Shown in pieces: positions 35,989 through 44,675 of a stretch of DNA of 63,434 bases (its first letter is position 1; each line of letters starts with the position of its first letter). Source of the DNA: Methylophaga sp. UBA3192 (GTDB lineage: Bacteria > Pseudomonadota > Gammaproteobacteria > Nitrosococcales > Methylophagaceae). Both the position numbers and the translations under genes were made by a program. Location of the stretch: NCBI GenBank assembly GCA_002363955.1, contig DEXE01000006.1, forward strand, positions 763,832 to 827,265, written 5' to 3'. The notes below the pieces were generated by a model that was not told the origin of the DNA, searched no databases, and saw nothing but the letters and a program-made list of their open reading frames with translations.

Positions 35989-36006
35989 AGCAATATGACT
36001 TTTCAC

Positions 36007-38736
36007 TTAGCTGGCAGTTCCAGTCTGTTGAATGCCTGTCATTTTACGACGTAACCACTTTTCGGCCTCTAAAATCAAATACATCATCACACCTACTGCA
36101 ATAATTTCCATACCGTGTCGTAAACCAATAGGTCTTGTTTCAAATAAGGTATTCATTATCGGGGCGTATGTGAATATCAACTGCAAGACAATAACCAGGC
36201 CGATGGAAATAAATACGATATGCGAAGTAAACCATTGTTTAATTGACCAGGATGCACTGCTTAGACAACGCACATTAAACAAATAAAATACTTCCATAAC
36301 GACCAGCGTATTGACAGCATAAGTTCGGGATTGCTCAAGTGAGGCTCCCTGAGATTGGGTCCATAAAAACATGCCGTAGACACCAATCACAAACAGTAAT
36401 GACACAAAGCTGATGCGCCAGACCAGGAAACCGGAGAGCATTTTTTCATCACGCTTTCTGGGTTGACGGCGCATGGCATTTTCTTCTCCCGGCTCAAATG
36501 CAAGAGATAGCGCCAGAGCGATTGAGCTCACCATATTAATCCATAAAATTTGCAATGGCGTTATTGGCAAGGTCATGCCGGCCATTACCGCAACGATAAT
36601 ACTCAATGATTCACCACCATTGATGGGCAATAAAAATAAAATGGCTTTTTTCAGGTTGTCATACACTGTGCGGCCTTCTCGCACTGCTCTGGCAATCGAA
36701 GCAAAGTTATCATCTGCCAATACCATTTCAGCTGCTTCCTTGGCCGCTTCCGTACCGCCATGTCCCATCGCAATCCCGACATCAGCTCGTTTCAAGGCAG
36801 GTGCATCATTGACACCATCACCGGTCATCGCAACAACATGACCATTTGCCTGCAAGGCACTGACTAAGCGTAATTTATGTTCTGGTGCCGTTCGTGCAAA
36901 AACATCCGTTTGCTGAACCAAGTGCTGCAATTCCGTATCACTCAATTGAGTGAGATCATGGCCAGTAAGCACGTTATCCGTATTCTTCAGACCTAGTTTT
37001 TTCGCAATGGCACCCGCAGTAGCAGCATGATCACCAGTGATCATTTTGACCTGAATTCCCGCCTTATGACATTCACTCACCGCAGTGATGGCCTCTTCCC
37101 GAGGAGGATCAATCAAACCAATTAACCCCAGCAATACCAGTCCTTGATCTAAATCCTCGAATTGCAATTCACCGGTATTGTGATCGACCGTTTTAGTGGC
37201 TACCGCCAATACACGCTGGCCGTCTGCTGCAATTTTTTCAATCTGTGAATGCCAATAGGCCTGGTCGACTTCGACATCACCTTCATCAGTACGCTGAAAC
37301 TGACATAGTTCGATGAGTTTTTCCGGTGCACCTTTAACCGCTATAAAATCATGCCCTTGGTGATCATGATGCAGCGTGGCCATAAACCGATGGGCAGTAT
37401 CAAAAGGAATAACATCCCGACGCGGATAATATTGTTTCAATTCCTCCAGCGTGAAATCCGCTTTTAATGCTGCGGTGAGCATTGCGGCTTCCATCGGGTC
37501 ACCTTCTGCCAGCCAGTCATCATCACGTCGCTTTAAGGTCGAATCATTACAAATAGCTGAACAACGCAAAAGTAACGTTAACGTTGGGTGCTGTTCCGTT
37601 TCAACAGGTTGATTATCAATGATGAACTCTCCAGCAGGTGCATATCCCACTCCACTGACCGAATAGTTGTTTGTTAAGCTCATCACTGTGGAAACGGTCA
37701 TCTCATTACGCGTTAATGTACCTGTTTTATCCGAGCAGATAATCGATACTGCGCCCAGCGTCTCTACCGCTGGCAAACGCCGGATAATCGCATTACGGCT
37801 GGCCATGCGTTGCACACCAATTGCCAGCGTGATGGTCAAAATCGCCGGCAATCCTTCGGGAATACCGGCGACAGCCACGCCGACAACAATCATGAACATT
37901 TCAATAGCCGGTGTCTGATTCAACCAGTAACCGTAGCTGAATACCAAAGCAGCGATGACCATAATGACCAAAGTCAGCCAGCGGGAGAACACGGACATTT
38001 GCTTTAACAGCGGAGTGGTGAGATTTTCGATATCGGAAATCATGCCACTGATTCGACCAATCTCGGTATGTGCGCCGGTTGCAACAACAACACCATGCCC
38101 CTGCCCGGAGGTCACTAATGTGCCTGAGTAGGCCATACATAGCCTATCGCCTAACACAGCGTCAACCGCGACCGGCTCACTATTTTTTTCAACAGCGACA
38201 GACTCGCCAGTTAATACGGCTTCCTGAATCTGTAAACCTTTAGCACTGAATATCCGTAAATCCGCTGGCACTTTATCGCCCGGCTCCAATACCACTACAT
38301 CACCGGGAACCAGTTGATCTGCTTCAATTCGAAGCCTATGTCCATCACGGAGCGCTGTAGCATGAGGCGCCAACATATCCTTGATGGCATCCAGCGCCTT
38401 TTCGGCTTTTCCTTCCTGAACAAAACCGATAATGGTATTTAAGATGACAACCGCCAGGATGACCCAAAAATCGATCCAGTGACCAAGTATGGCGGTTAAA
38501 AACGCAGCACCTAACAAAACATAAATCAGCAAATTATGCATTTGAGCTAATAGTCTGACGAAGGCCGAACGCCCTTTTGCATGGGGCAAGTGGTTAGGAC
38601 CGAATTGCTGCAGTCGTTGTTCAATCTTTTCAGCCCCTAAACCATGCTTATCACTATCAAGTTGTGACAGACTTTCCTCAAAGCTGAGGTGATGCCATGA
38701 TTTTTCAAAAGGTTGTTTCTGCATATCTTCGTTCAT
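36007..38736 (-). CDS. P2-type cation-transporting ATPase
   Basis: 909 residues, complete: actuator loop LTGESVAVEK, phosphorylation site CSDKTGTLTRNEM, nucleotide domain with KGAPEKL, hinge MITGDHAATA and GDGVNDAPALKRADVGIAMG. Membrane helix 4 has GIPEGLPAILT, the PEGLP motif of calcium-type pumps. Helix 5 keeps N and E (INGGESLSI), but helix 6 reads WINMVSSIALALSLAFEP, without the aspartate that binds Ca2+ in SERCA. The ion is therefore open. AGGAGC stands just before the ATG. An FNR-type palindrome lies 76-89 bp upstream. The next gene is a small outer-membrane barrel. Confidence 0.92.
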   Translation of the reverse strand: MNEDMQKQPFEKSWHHLSFEESLSQLDSDKHGLGAEKIEQRLQQFGPNHLPHAKGRSAFVRLLAQMHNLLIYVLLGAAFLTAILGHWIDFWVILAVVILNTIIGFVQEGKAEKALDAIKDMLAPHATALRDGHRLRIEADQLVPGDVVVLEPGDKVPADLRIFSAKGLQIQEAVLTGESVAVEKNSEPVAVDAVLGDRLCMAYSGTLVTSGQGHGVVVATGAHTEIGRISGMISDIENLTTPLLKQMSVFSRWLTLVIMVIAALVFSYGYWLNQTPAIEMFMIVVGVAVAGIPEGLPAILTITLAIGVQRMASRNAIIRRLPAVETLGAVSIICSDKTGTLTRNEMTVSTVMSLTNNYSVSGVGYAPAGEFIIDNQPVETEQHPTLTLLLRCSAICNDSTLKRRDDDWLAEGDPMEAAMLTAALKADFTLEELKQYYPRRDVIPFDTAHRFMATLHHDHQGHDFIAVKGAPEKLIELCQFQRTDEGDVEVDQAYWHSQIEKIAADGQRVLAVATKTVDHNTGELQFEDLDQGLVLLGLIGLIDPPREEAITAVSECHKAGIQVKMITGDHAATAGAIAKKLGLKNTDNVLTGHDLTQLSDTELQHLVQQTDVFARTAPEHKLRLVSALQANGHVVAMTGDGVNDAPALKRADVGIAMGHGGTEAAKEAAEMVLADDNFASIARAVREGRTVYDNLKKAILFLLPINGGESLSIIVAVMAGMTLPITPLQILWINMVSSIALALSLAFEPGEENAMRRQPRKRDEKMLSGFLVWRISFVSLLFVIGVYGMFLWTQSQGASLEQSRTYAVNTLVVMEVFYLFNVRCLSSASWSIKQWFTSHIVFISIGLVIVLQLIFTYAPIMNTLFETRPIGLRHGMEIIAVGVMMYLILEAEKWLRRKMTGIQQTGTAS

Positions 38737-38811
38737 AGATAGCTCCTGGTAAGGCTCATAACTTTAGCATACCGTTTTTAAACAAATGCCTTATTAACAA
38801 TGAGCTTTCAC

Positions 38812-38825
38812 TTGATCTGCATCAA
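38812..38825. promoter_or_regulatory. FNR/Anr-type binding site
   Basis: ttgatctgcatcaa matches the FNR consensus TTGAT-N4-ATCAA at all ten positions, and the palindrome extends one base each side. It lies in the 114-bp divergent gap between the P-type ATPase and yeeZ. On the minus strand a TATGCT (38771-38766) could be a -10 box, which would put the site near -60, the class I activator position. On the plus side it would sit near -35 of yeeZ. Confidence 0.72.
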
Positions 38826-38850
38826 GCTGCACAATAGGCTTATTGTTTAA

Positions 38851-39645
38851 TTGTGCTCTAAGGAAATTATCATTAACACCATCAGTATTTTAGGTAGCGG
38901 CTGGCTGGGATTACCGCTTGCAACTATTCTTTATAAACAAGCTTTTAGAATAAGAGCCTCGACTCGGCATCATGAGCGTTTTACCGAACTGGACGCTACA
39001 GGTGCACGCGCATTTCATGTTGATATTGACCAATTATCTGAAATCAGTGAATTTCTGGACAGTGAAATTCTGATTATCAATATCACCTCGAAAAACATTA
39101 ACGGCTTCGCCAGGCTGATTGAGCAAATTGAAACATCACCAATTCAAAAGGTCTTGTTTATCAGTTCCACTTCGGTGTATCAGAATCTTAACCGGGAAGT
39201 CACTGAAGATGAAAACGCCGAAGATCACAACAGCGTGTTATGGCAAATCGAACAATTGTTTCAAAACAATACGCACTTTAAAACGACAATAGTCCGCTTC
39301 AGCGGCTTAATTGATAGCCGTCGCCATCCTGGCAGATTTTTCCGTAATGGTCGCAGCGTGCCACAAGCCGATGCTCCAGTGAACCTGATTCATCTGGATG
39401 ATTGCCTGGGTATTATCAATGCCATTTTGCAACAGGAAGCCTGGGGCGAAATATTTAATGGTTGTGCGGATACACATCCCAGCAAACGTGAGTTTTACGG
39501 TTATGCCAGAAAGTTAATGGGCCTGTCACCACCGGAATTTGATACTGAAACGGAGATTAAGTACAAAATAATCAGCAATCAAAAAGTTAAATCAAAGTTA
39601 AACTATACCTTTCAACACGCTGATTTAATGAAGATTACTTTCTAA
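38851..39645 (+). CDS. yeeZ: YeeZ-like NAD(P)-binding epimerase-fold protein
   Basis: About 264 residues of the atypical extended SDR type. The cofactor loop is ISILGSGWLGLPLA; further matches to E. coli YeeZ are LFISSTSVYQN, the active-site-like serine/tyrosine region, RFSGLIDSRRHPGRFF, VNLIHLDDCLGIINAIL and LMGLSPPEF. The reaction is unknown. Start is uncertain: TTG at 38851 opens the frame, but AAGGA (about 38861) is ideally spaced for an ATT codon at 38872. Its stop overlaps the next gene by one base. Confidence 0.85.
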   Translation: MCSKEIIINTISILGSGWLGLPLATILYKQAFRIRASTRHHERFTELDATGARAFHVDIDQLSEISEFLDSEILIINITSKNINGFARLIEQIETSPIQKVLFISSTSVYQNLNREVTEDENAEDHNSVLWQIEQLFQNNTHFKTTIVRFSGLIDSRRHPGRFFRNGRSVPQADAPVNLIHLDDCLGIINAILQQEAWGEIFNGCADTHPSKREFYGYARKLMGLSPPEFDTETEIKYKIISNQKVKSKLNYTFQHADLMKITF

Positions 39646-40103
39646 TGAAAAACCAACTTTGCCCCTGTCAGAGTCAATCTATTTATGACGAGTGTTGTGG
39701 CTTGCTGCATCAAGGCAAACAGGTTGCTATTAAAGCTGAGCAATTAATGCGTTCTCGCTACAGCGCCTTTGTAATGCACAATATCAGCTATTTACAGGCG
39801 ACATTGCACCCATCGCAACGACAGCCGGATGATTTGCTTAATTTGCAGCAAACTATGGAAACCACACAGTGGCTAGGTTTAACCATTGTGGATCACGCTG
39901 AAACTGATGATGAGGCGGAAGTGGAATTTATTGCCTTTTATGTAGATAACCCTATCGGACAGTTACACGAGCGCTCTCGATTCAGTCGACAGCAAGGTCA
40001 CTGGTTTTATATTGACGGCGAGTTTTTACCGCCGATAAAACTTGGTCGTAATGATAACTGTATTTGTGGCAGTGGCAAAAAACTGAAACGCTGCCACGGA
40101 TGA
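39645..40103 (+). CDS. ychJ: YchJ-like protein with N- and C-terminal SEC-C type metal motifs
   Basis: 152 residues. The N-terminal CPCQSQSIYDECCGLLHQG and the C-terminal CICGSGKKLKRCHG are cysteine clusters that probably each bind zinc (SEC-C at the C terminus). The middle, SRYSAFVMHNISYLQATLHP and FYVDNPIGQLHERSRF, is an NTF2-like fold as in E. coli YchJ. Function unknown. It starts on the yeeZ stop (TAATG) and ends three bases from the convergent acyltransferase gene. Confidence 0.9.
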   Translation: MKNQLCPCQSQSIYDECCGLLHQGKQVAIKAEQLMRSRYSAFVMHNISYLQATLHPSQRQPDDLLNLQQTMETTQWLGLTIVDHAETDDEAEVEFIAFYVDNPIGQLHERSRFSRQQGHWFYIDGEFLPPIKLGRNDNCICGSGKKLKRCHG

Positions 40104-40105
40104 TG

Positions 40106-41821
40106 TCAGGTATTTGACTCACCTAAATAGCGTTTGCGCTTGGCGGGCTTTAATTGCTGTAAATCTACCATCACCAGACCATCAATACAGTTACCGAAAC
40201 TGGCATCGATATTAAAATCAATAAACCGTACACCTCTCGGCTCACAAATATCGGCATATTGTTTATATAGCGTCGGTACCGTCACATTCATATGTGTCAG
40301 CTGCTCTCGCATCGCTGTAAAGTCACTATCGGCATCTTGATTAACTAACGTTGAATACACTCGTTGTTGCAGCTCTGTATCAAAAATGGACGGTACTCTG
40401 GCAGTCGCCAGAGATTCCGTATCTGCAAAATGTTTTTGATAAAAACTGACAATCAACGCCTTGGCAAAATCAGGATAAGTATTGCTGAGGCTGACCGGCC
40501 CGAACAGATAACGGATCTCTGGATAGCGTTTGAGATAGGCGCCAATGCCATACCACAGATAATCCAAACTGCGTTTTCCCCAGTATTTAGGGCTGACAAA
40601 GCTGCGACCTAATTCAATACTAACCGGAAAATATTGCTGCATCGACGAGTTAAAACTGAATAGCTCGCTGGTATAAATATCACGCTCTGCCTCCATAATA
40701 CGAGCAACTTCACCAATCCGGTAAGCACCAGCGATCTCCAGCTCCTGCTCATCCCACAAAATCAGATGCCGGTAATCCCGATCGTACTGGTCTAAATCCC
40801 GTTTTTTTCCCGTGCCTTCACCCACCTGTCTGAAGGTAATTTCCCGTAACCGGCCAATCTCCTGCATAACAGCAGAATTCGCCTGATAATCAAACAGATA
40901 TATCTTCTTATGATCGGCTGTCTCACCCAATAATTCAGCTTGCTGTAATTCTTTTTTAATCGCCCGGCGTTCCTGCGGGTGAGCAATCGTCTGTTCAGTC
41001 ACAAATAATGGCTTTTTACCTTTGGCCAGCCGATACAAATGACGACGTAATAATTTGGCCTTTTCCGCTTTGACCAATGGCATCTGTTCAATCTGCTGAT
41101 AGGCAATCGTTTCCCCTACCCGCATTGAGATGGTTTTAGAGTTTTTGTTGAACATTTCATGCGCTAGCATCATGCCGGATAAAGGTTTGTAGACCATAGA
41201 AGCACTGTAAAATAGCGATGAGTTTCTGGCTTCAACATAAATTGGCAAAATAGGTGCCTGGGTTTTCCTGGCAAAATTTAAAAACCCGCTGTTCCATTTA
41301 CCATCCCGAACACCACCGGGCCGAATTCGCGAAACTTCACCGGCAGGAAATACGATGACGGCTTCATCATTATTCAAACACTCGACAATACGTGCCACGC
41401 TGCTTTTACGGGTAGATTTTGAGAGGTTATCAACCGGCAGAAACAATGAACTTAATGCGGAAAAGTTCAGCAACATATCATTGGCGACGATTTTCACATC
41501 GCGCCTGACCTCTCCCACCAGCTTTAACAAACATAATCCATCCAACGCGCCTAATGGATGATTGGCAACAATTACCACCCGGCCAGTGGCAGGAATATTA
41601 TTGCGGTGACGATGGGTAATACTGTAACTGAAGTTAAAATAATCCAGAACTTCATCAATGAAATCAAAACCTTCAAGCTGCTTATGCTGTTCGAGGAAAC
41701 GATTAACTTCTTGCTCATGGGTGATTTTTCGGAGAAAGCCTAAAGTCGGTATTCTGACCCAGGGTTTTTGCTTTTGAAAATTGGGAAATTTTTGTTGAAC
41801 AGCCTGTTCAATATTGAGCAT
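40106..41821 (-). CDS. olsF: Two-domain acyltransferase, probable bifunctional ornithine-lipid synthase
   Basis: 571 residues. The N-terminal PlsC-like domain has the acyltransferase HX4D motif in ANHPLGALDG (residues 87-94) and the second block FPAGEVSRIRPGG (158-170), so it should act as the O-acyltransferase. From about residue 310 a GNAT-like domain resembling OlsB follows (EIGRLREITFRQVGEGTG, HLILWDEQELEIAGAYRIGE, IELGRSFVSPKYW), expected to N-acylate an amino acid. OlsF of Serratia proteamaculans has this domain order and makes ornithine lipids alone. A related hemolysin-type or other N-acyl amino acid synthase is possible. Convergent with ychJ. Confidence 0.75.
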   Translation of the reverse strand: MLNIEQAVQQKFPNFQKQKPWVRIPTLGFLRKITHEQEVNRFLEQHKQLEGFDFIDEVLDYFNFSYSITHRHRNNIPATGRVVIVANHPLGALDGLCLLKLVGEVRRDVKIVANDMLLNFSALSSLFLPVDNLSKSTRKSSVARIVECLNNDEAVIVFPAGEVSRIRPGGVRDGKWNSGFLNFARKTQAPILPIYVEARNSSLFYSASMVYKPLSGMMLAHEMFNKNSKTISMRVGETIAYQQIEQMPLVKAEKAKLLRRHLYRLAKGKKPLFVTEQTIAHPQERRAIKKELQQAELLGETADHKKIYLFDYQANSAVMQEIGRLREITFRQVGEGTGKKRDLDQYDRDYRHLILWDEQELEIAGAYRIGEVARIMEAERDIYTSELFSFNSSMQQYFPVSIELGRSFVSPKYWGKRSLDYLWYGIGAYLKRYPEIRYLFGPVSLSNTYPDFAKALIVSFYQKHFADTESLATARVPSIFDTELQQRVYSTLVNQDADSDFTAMREQLTHMNVTVPTLYKQYADICEPRGVRFIDFNIDASFGNCIDGLVMVDLQQLKPAKRKRYLGESNT

Positions 41822-41868
41822 ACATATTCTCTGATAACTTCATGCCGCAAAGTCTAGAGAATATATAT

Positions 41869-41920
41869 GACAAAAAAATAACGGTTTGATGACTGTTCGG
41901 TGACAGTCTCGCAAACCGTT
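41869..41920 (-). terminator. Terminator of the pcnB-panD operon
   Basis: Stem aacggtttg (41880-41888) with caaaccgtt (41912-41920), and a second inner stem gactgt/acagtc. On the minus strand it is followed by ATTTTTTTG. It lies 19 bp past the panD stop. Confidence 0.9.
41889..41906 (-). promoter_or_regulatory. PHO-box-like direct repeat upstream of olsF
   Basis: On the minus strand CTGTCAC-CGAA-CAGTCAT matches the 7-4-7 layout of a PHO box (two CTGTCAT half-sites 11 bp apart) with two mismatches. It starts 68 bp before the olsF ATG. Against it: it falls inside the loop and inner stem of the panD terminator, which alone could explain the sequence. Confidence 0.3.
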
Positions 41921-41938
41921 ATATCTGAAGAGTTTTAA

Positions 41939-42319
41939 TCAGGCCGCCTGGACAGGGATCGCGTGACGCATATGGGTAATATCATTATTTTCATCAAGAT
42001 ATACCAGCGTCGGTTTGAAGCTTTTCAGCTCCTCTGCATCCATTGCAGTATAAGCACAGATAATGATTCGATCACCCGGTGATGCTTTATGCGCTGCTGC
42101 ACCATTCACCGAAATAATATTGGAATTGTCTTCGGCACGTATTGCATAAGTTACAAAACGTTCACCATTGGCAACGTTATAGATATGGATTTGCTCGTAC
42201 TCGTGAATGCCGGCGGCTTCGAGCAATTTACCATCAATTGCACATGACCCCTCATATTCCAGTTCGGAATGAGTTACACAGGCACGATGTAGTTTAGCTT
42301 TTAACAGTGTCAGATGCAT
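41939..42319 (-). CDS. panD: Aspartate 1-decarboxylase
   Basis: A 126-residue pyruvoyl enzyme making beta-alanine for pantothenate. Self-cleavage should fall at Gly24-Ser25 in YEGSCAID, giving the pyruvoyl group. KAKLHRACVTHSELEYEGS at the N terminus, NGERFVTYAI and NGAAAHKASPGDRIIICAY are standard. Last gene of a six-gene minus-strand operon and the third pantothenate gene in a row, followed by a strong terminator. Confidence 0.96.
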   Translation of the reverse strand: MHLTLLKAKLHRACVTHSELEYEGSCAIDGKLLEAAGIHEYEQIHIYNVANGERFVTYAIRAEDNSNIISVNGAAAHKASPGDRIIICAYTAMDAEELKSFKPTLVYLDENNDITHMRHAIPVQAA

Positions 42320-42370
42320 AGCGGGAAATTTTCCGTCAATAAGCCGTATATTATCGCTTTTTCAGTATAG

Positions 42371-43225
42371 TCAAGCAAGGTTACAGGCAATATTGTCGAT
42401 CAAACGAACATTTCCCAACCGCCCCGCCACCAGCAGTCGCAAGGCTTTATCCACTGCGGGATCCGCCACTTGAAGATCCTTCTCCCGACGAATATCAAAA
42501 TAGTCGAGTGTAAATCCGGCAGCCGTTAATTGGGAATGGGCCTGGGCCAATAAAAAATTCACATCCTGGCCGCCTGTTTCCAGCTGCTGTTTAAGTTGCT
42601 TTAAGCTCGAATACAAACTAGCGGCCTGCTGTTTCTGTGTGTCGGTTAAGTGCTGATTGCGTGAGCTCATTGCAAGCCCATTTTTTTCTCTTACTGTCGG
42701 CGCACCAACGATTTTCACCGGAAGATTTAAGTCGCTTACCAGTTTCCGAATCAGTAATAATTGCTGGTAATCTTTTTCACCAAACACCGCCACATCTGCC
42801 TGCACCATATTGAATAACTTGGTGACCACGGTGGCCACACCATCAAAGTGTCCAGGTCGTTCCAGTCCGCAGAGCTTGTCATCCATACCCGGTACATGAA
42901 TAAAGGTATGAAAATCCTGTCCTTGTGGATACATAATGTCAGTATCAGGCGTGAATAACAGATTACAACCTGCATGCATCAGTTTTTTTATATCCGCCTG
43001 TAATGTGCGTGGGTATTTCGCTAAATCCTGTTTGTCATCAAACTGCAATGGATTGACAAAAATACTGACGACCACTTTATCAGCCAATGTCTGGGCTTTT
43101 TTGACCAGTGAAATATGACCATCATGCAGATTACCCATGGTCGGGACAAATGCAACGGTGTCACCCGCCACGCGCCAGGTTTTTATCTGGCCACGCAAGC
43201 TCAGAATAGACTCAACAATCTGCAT
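42371..43225 (-). CDS. panC: Pantothenate synthetase
   Basis: A 284-residue ATP-dependent ligase joining pantoate and beta-alanine. VPTMGNLHDGHISLV carries the HxGH-like nucleotide motif, FVNPLQF, FGEKDYQQL and a KMS-like MSSRNQHLT are all present. The ATG overlaps the panB stop by one base. Its substrate beta-alanine comes from PanD just downstream. Confidence 0.96.
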   Translation of the reverse strand: MQIVESILSLRGQIKTWRVAGDTVAFVPTMGNLHDGHISLVKKAQTLADKVVVSIFVNPLQFDDKQDLAKYPRTLQADIKKLMHAGCNLLFTPDTDIMYPQGQDFHTFIHVPGMDDKLCGLERPGHFDGVATVVTKLFNMVQADVAVFGEKDYQQLLLIRKLVSDLNLPVKIVGAPTVREKNGLAMSSRNQHLTDTQKQQAASLYSSLKQLKQQLETGGQDVNFLLAQAHSQLTAAGFTLDYFDIRREKDLQVADPAVDKALRLLVAGRLGNVRLIDNIACNLA

Positions 43226-44019
43226 TAATATTGTTGCTCAGCAGTGGGGAATTTGCCGTTTTTAACAGCTTCAACATAACGGCTGATTGCCGCAGGGATA
43301 TGACCGCAATCAGCCAGAAAATCATGACTGAAACGCGGTCGTTTACCCGGCGTAATACCCAACATATCGTATAGCACCAACACCTGACCATCGCAATCAG
43401 CTCCAGCACCAATACCTATCACCGGTATGGTTAACGCTTCGCTGATGAGTTTTGCCAAGGTAGCAGGCACACATTCAAGTACCAACATATCGGCACCTGC
43501 TTTTTCCAGACTGATCGCATCCTGCAAGATTTTATCTGCCGCGGCCTGTTCTCTGCCCTGTACCAGATAGCCACCCAGTTTATGAACCGACTGCGGTAAT
43601 AATCCGAGATGGCCGCAGACCGGAATACCACGCCGGGTCAATGCCGAGATTAATTCAACCTGTTCAGCACCGCCTTCCAGTTTAATCATCTGTGCGCCGC
43701 CTTCAGCCATCAAACGGGCGGCATTATGCATAGCCTGATCAATATTGGCATAGCTCATAAAAGGCATATCGGTGATCACAAACAGGCTTTCACTGCCGCG
43801 AATCACATTCGCCGTGTGATAAACCATATGGTCCACTGTCACTGGCAAAGTGCTTTCCTGCCCCTGAATCACCATTCCCAGCGAGTCGCCAACCAGAACA
43901 ATATCTACTCCAGCCTGTTCAAGTACATGACTGAACGTCGCATCATAGGCCGTTAATACAGCAATTTTATTGTGCTCAGCTTTCATTTTACGCAGCTGAT
44001 TCAGACTCAGACGGCTCAT
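43225..44019 (-). CDS. panB: 3-methyl-2-oxobutanoate hydroxymethyltransferase
   Basis: 264 residues from the ATG at 44019, which overlaps the kinase stop (ATGA); the frame is open 20 codons further upstream but only inside the kinase gene. It transfers a hydroxymethyl group from methylene-THF to ketoisovalerate. Core motifs: LTAYDATFSHVLEQAGVDI, LVGDSLGMVIQG, VITDMPFMSY, KLEGGAEQ, GHLGLLPQSVHKLGG, VIGIGAG. Normal length. Confidence 0.96.
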   Translation of the reverse strand: MSRLSLNQLRKMKAEHNKIAVLTAYDATFSHVLEQAGVDIVLVGDSLGMVIQGQESTLPVTVDHMVYHTANVIRGSESLFVITDMPFMSYANIDQAMHNAARLMAEGGAQMIKLEGGAEQVELISALTRRGIPVCGHLGLLPQSVHKLGGYLVQGREQAAADKILQDAISLEKAGADMLVLECVPATLAKLISEALTIPVIGIGAGADCDGQVLVLYDMLGITPGKRPRFSHDFLADCGHIPAAISRYVEAVKNGKFPTAEQQY

Positions 44020-44675
44020 GCTTTTTTCTCTTTCACCGGCAGCGGATTGTAGTACTGCCGACCACTTTGAATAGTGCAAATTTGATCCAGCAGCTGCTGG
44101 TAATCGGCTTCACTTTTCACCAGATCAATCTGCTCGGCATTGACAATCAGTAACGGTGACGCATCGTAATAATGGAAAAAGTCAGCATAGGAATCCGCCA
44201 GACGTTTGAGATAAGCATCTTCGACATGTTGTTCATAACTTATACCGCGCTGCGAAATCCGGGTTTTCAATGTTGGCAAAGAGGCTTGCAGATAAATCAC
44301 CAGATCTGGCGTCCGGTGATGCAGAGTGAGATTTTCATAAACCATGTTGTATAAAGCCAGTTCATCATCATCCAGTGATATCTGTGCAAACAAGCGATCC
44401 TTTTCCAGCATAAAATCCGCCACATGCAGCGAAGTGAATAAATCGTCCTGCTGTAAGGTTTTGGCTAACTTGACGCGCTGCATCAAAAAACTTAATTGTG
44501 TTGGCAAAGCCGATTGCTTGGGATGCAGATAATAACGTTCTAAAAATGGATTTTGTTCCGGTGCTTCTAACAATGTGCTCCCGGAAAAGCTCTCCGCCAA
44601 CCGTTTGACCAGATGAGTTTTGCCGACACCAATCGGGCCTTCAACAACAATATAACGATGCGACAATGTTTTCAT
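44016..44675 (-). CDS. Deoxynucleoside kinase (dGK/dAK family)
   Basis: 219 residues of the dNK fold. P-loop VVEGPIGVGKTHL at about 10-22, FLMQRVKLAK, DFMLEKDRLFAQISL with the DR motif for nucleobase and substrate binding, and DLVIYLQASLPTLKTRISQRG with the arginines of the lid region. Such kinases often sit between folK and panB in gammaproteobacteria, although they serve deoxynucleoside salvage. Which base it prefers cannot be told. Overlaps both neighbours by four bases. Confidence 0.85.
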   Translation of the reverse strand: MKTLSHRYIVVEGPIGVGKTHLVKRLAESFSGSTLLEAPEQNPFLERYYLHPKQSALPTQLSFLMQRVKLAKTLQQDDLFTSLHVADFMLEKDRLFAQISLDDDELALYNMVYENLTLHHRTPDLVIYLQASLPTLKTRISQRGISYEQHVEDAYLKRLADSYADFFHYYDASPLLIVNAEQIDLVKSEADYQQLLDQICTIQSGRQYYNPLPVKEKKA

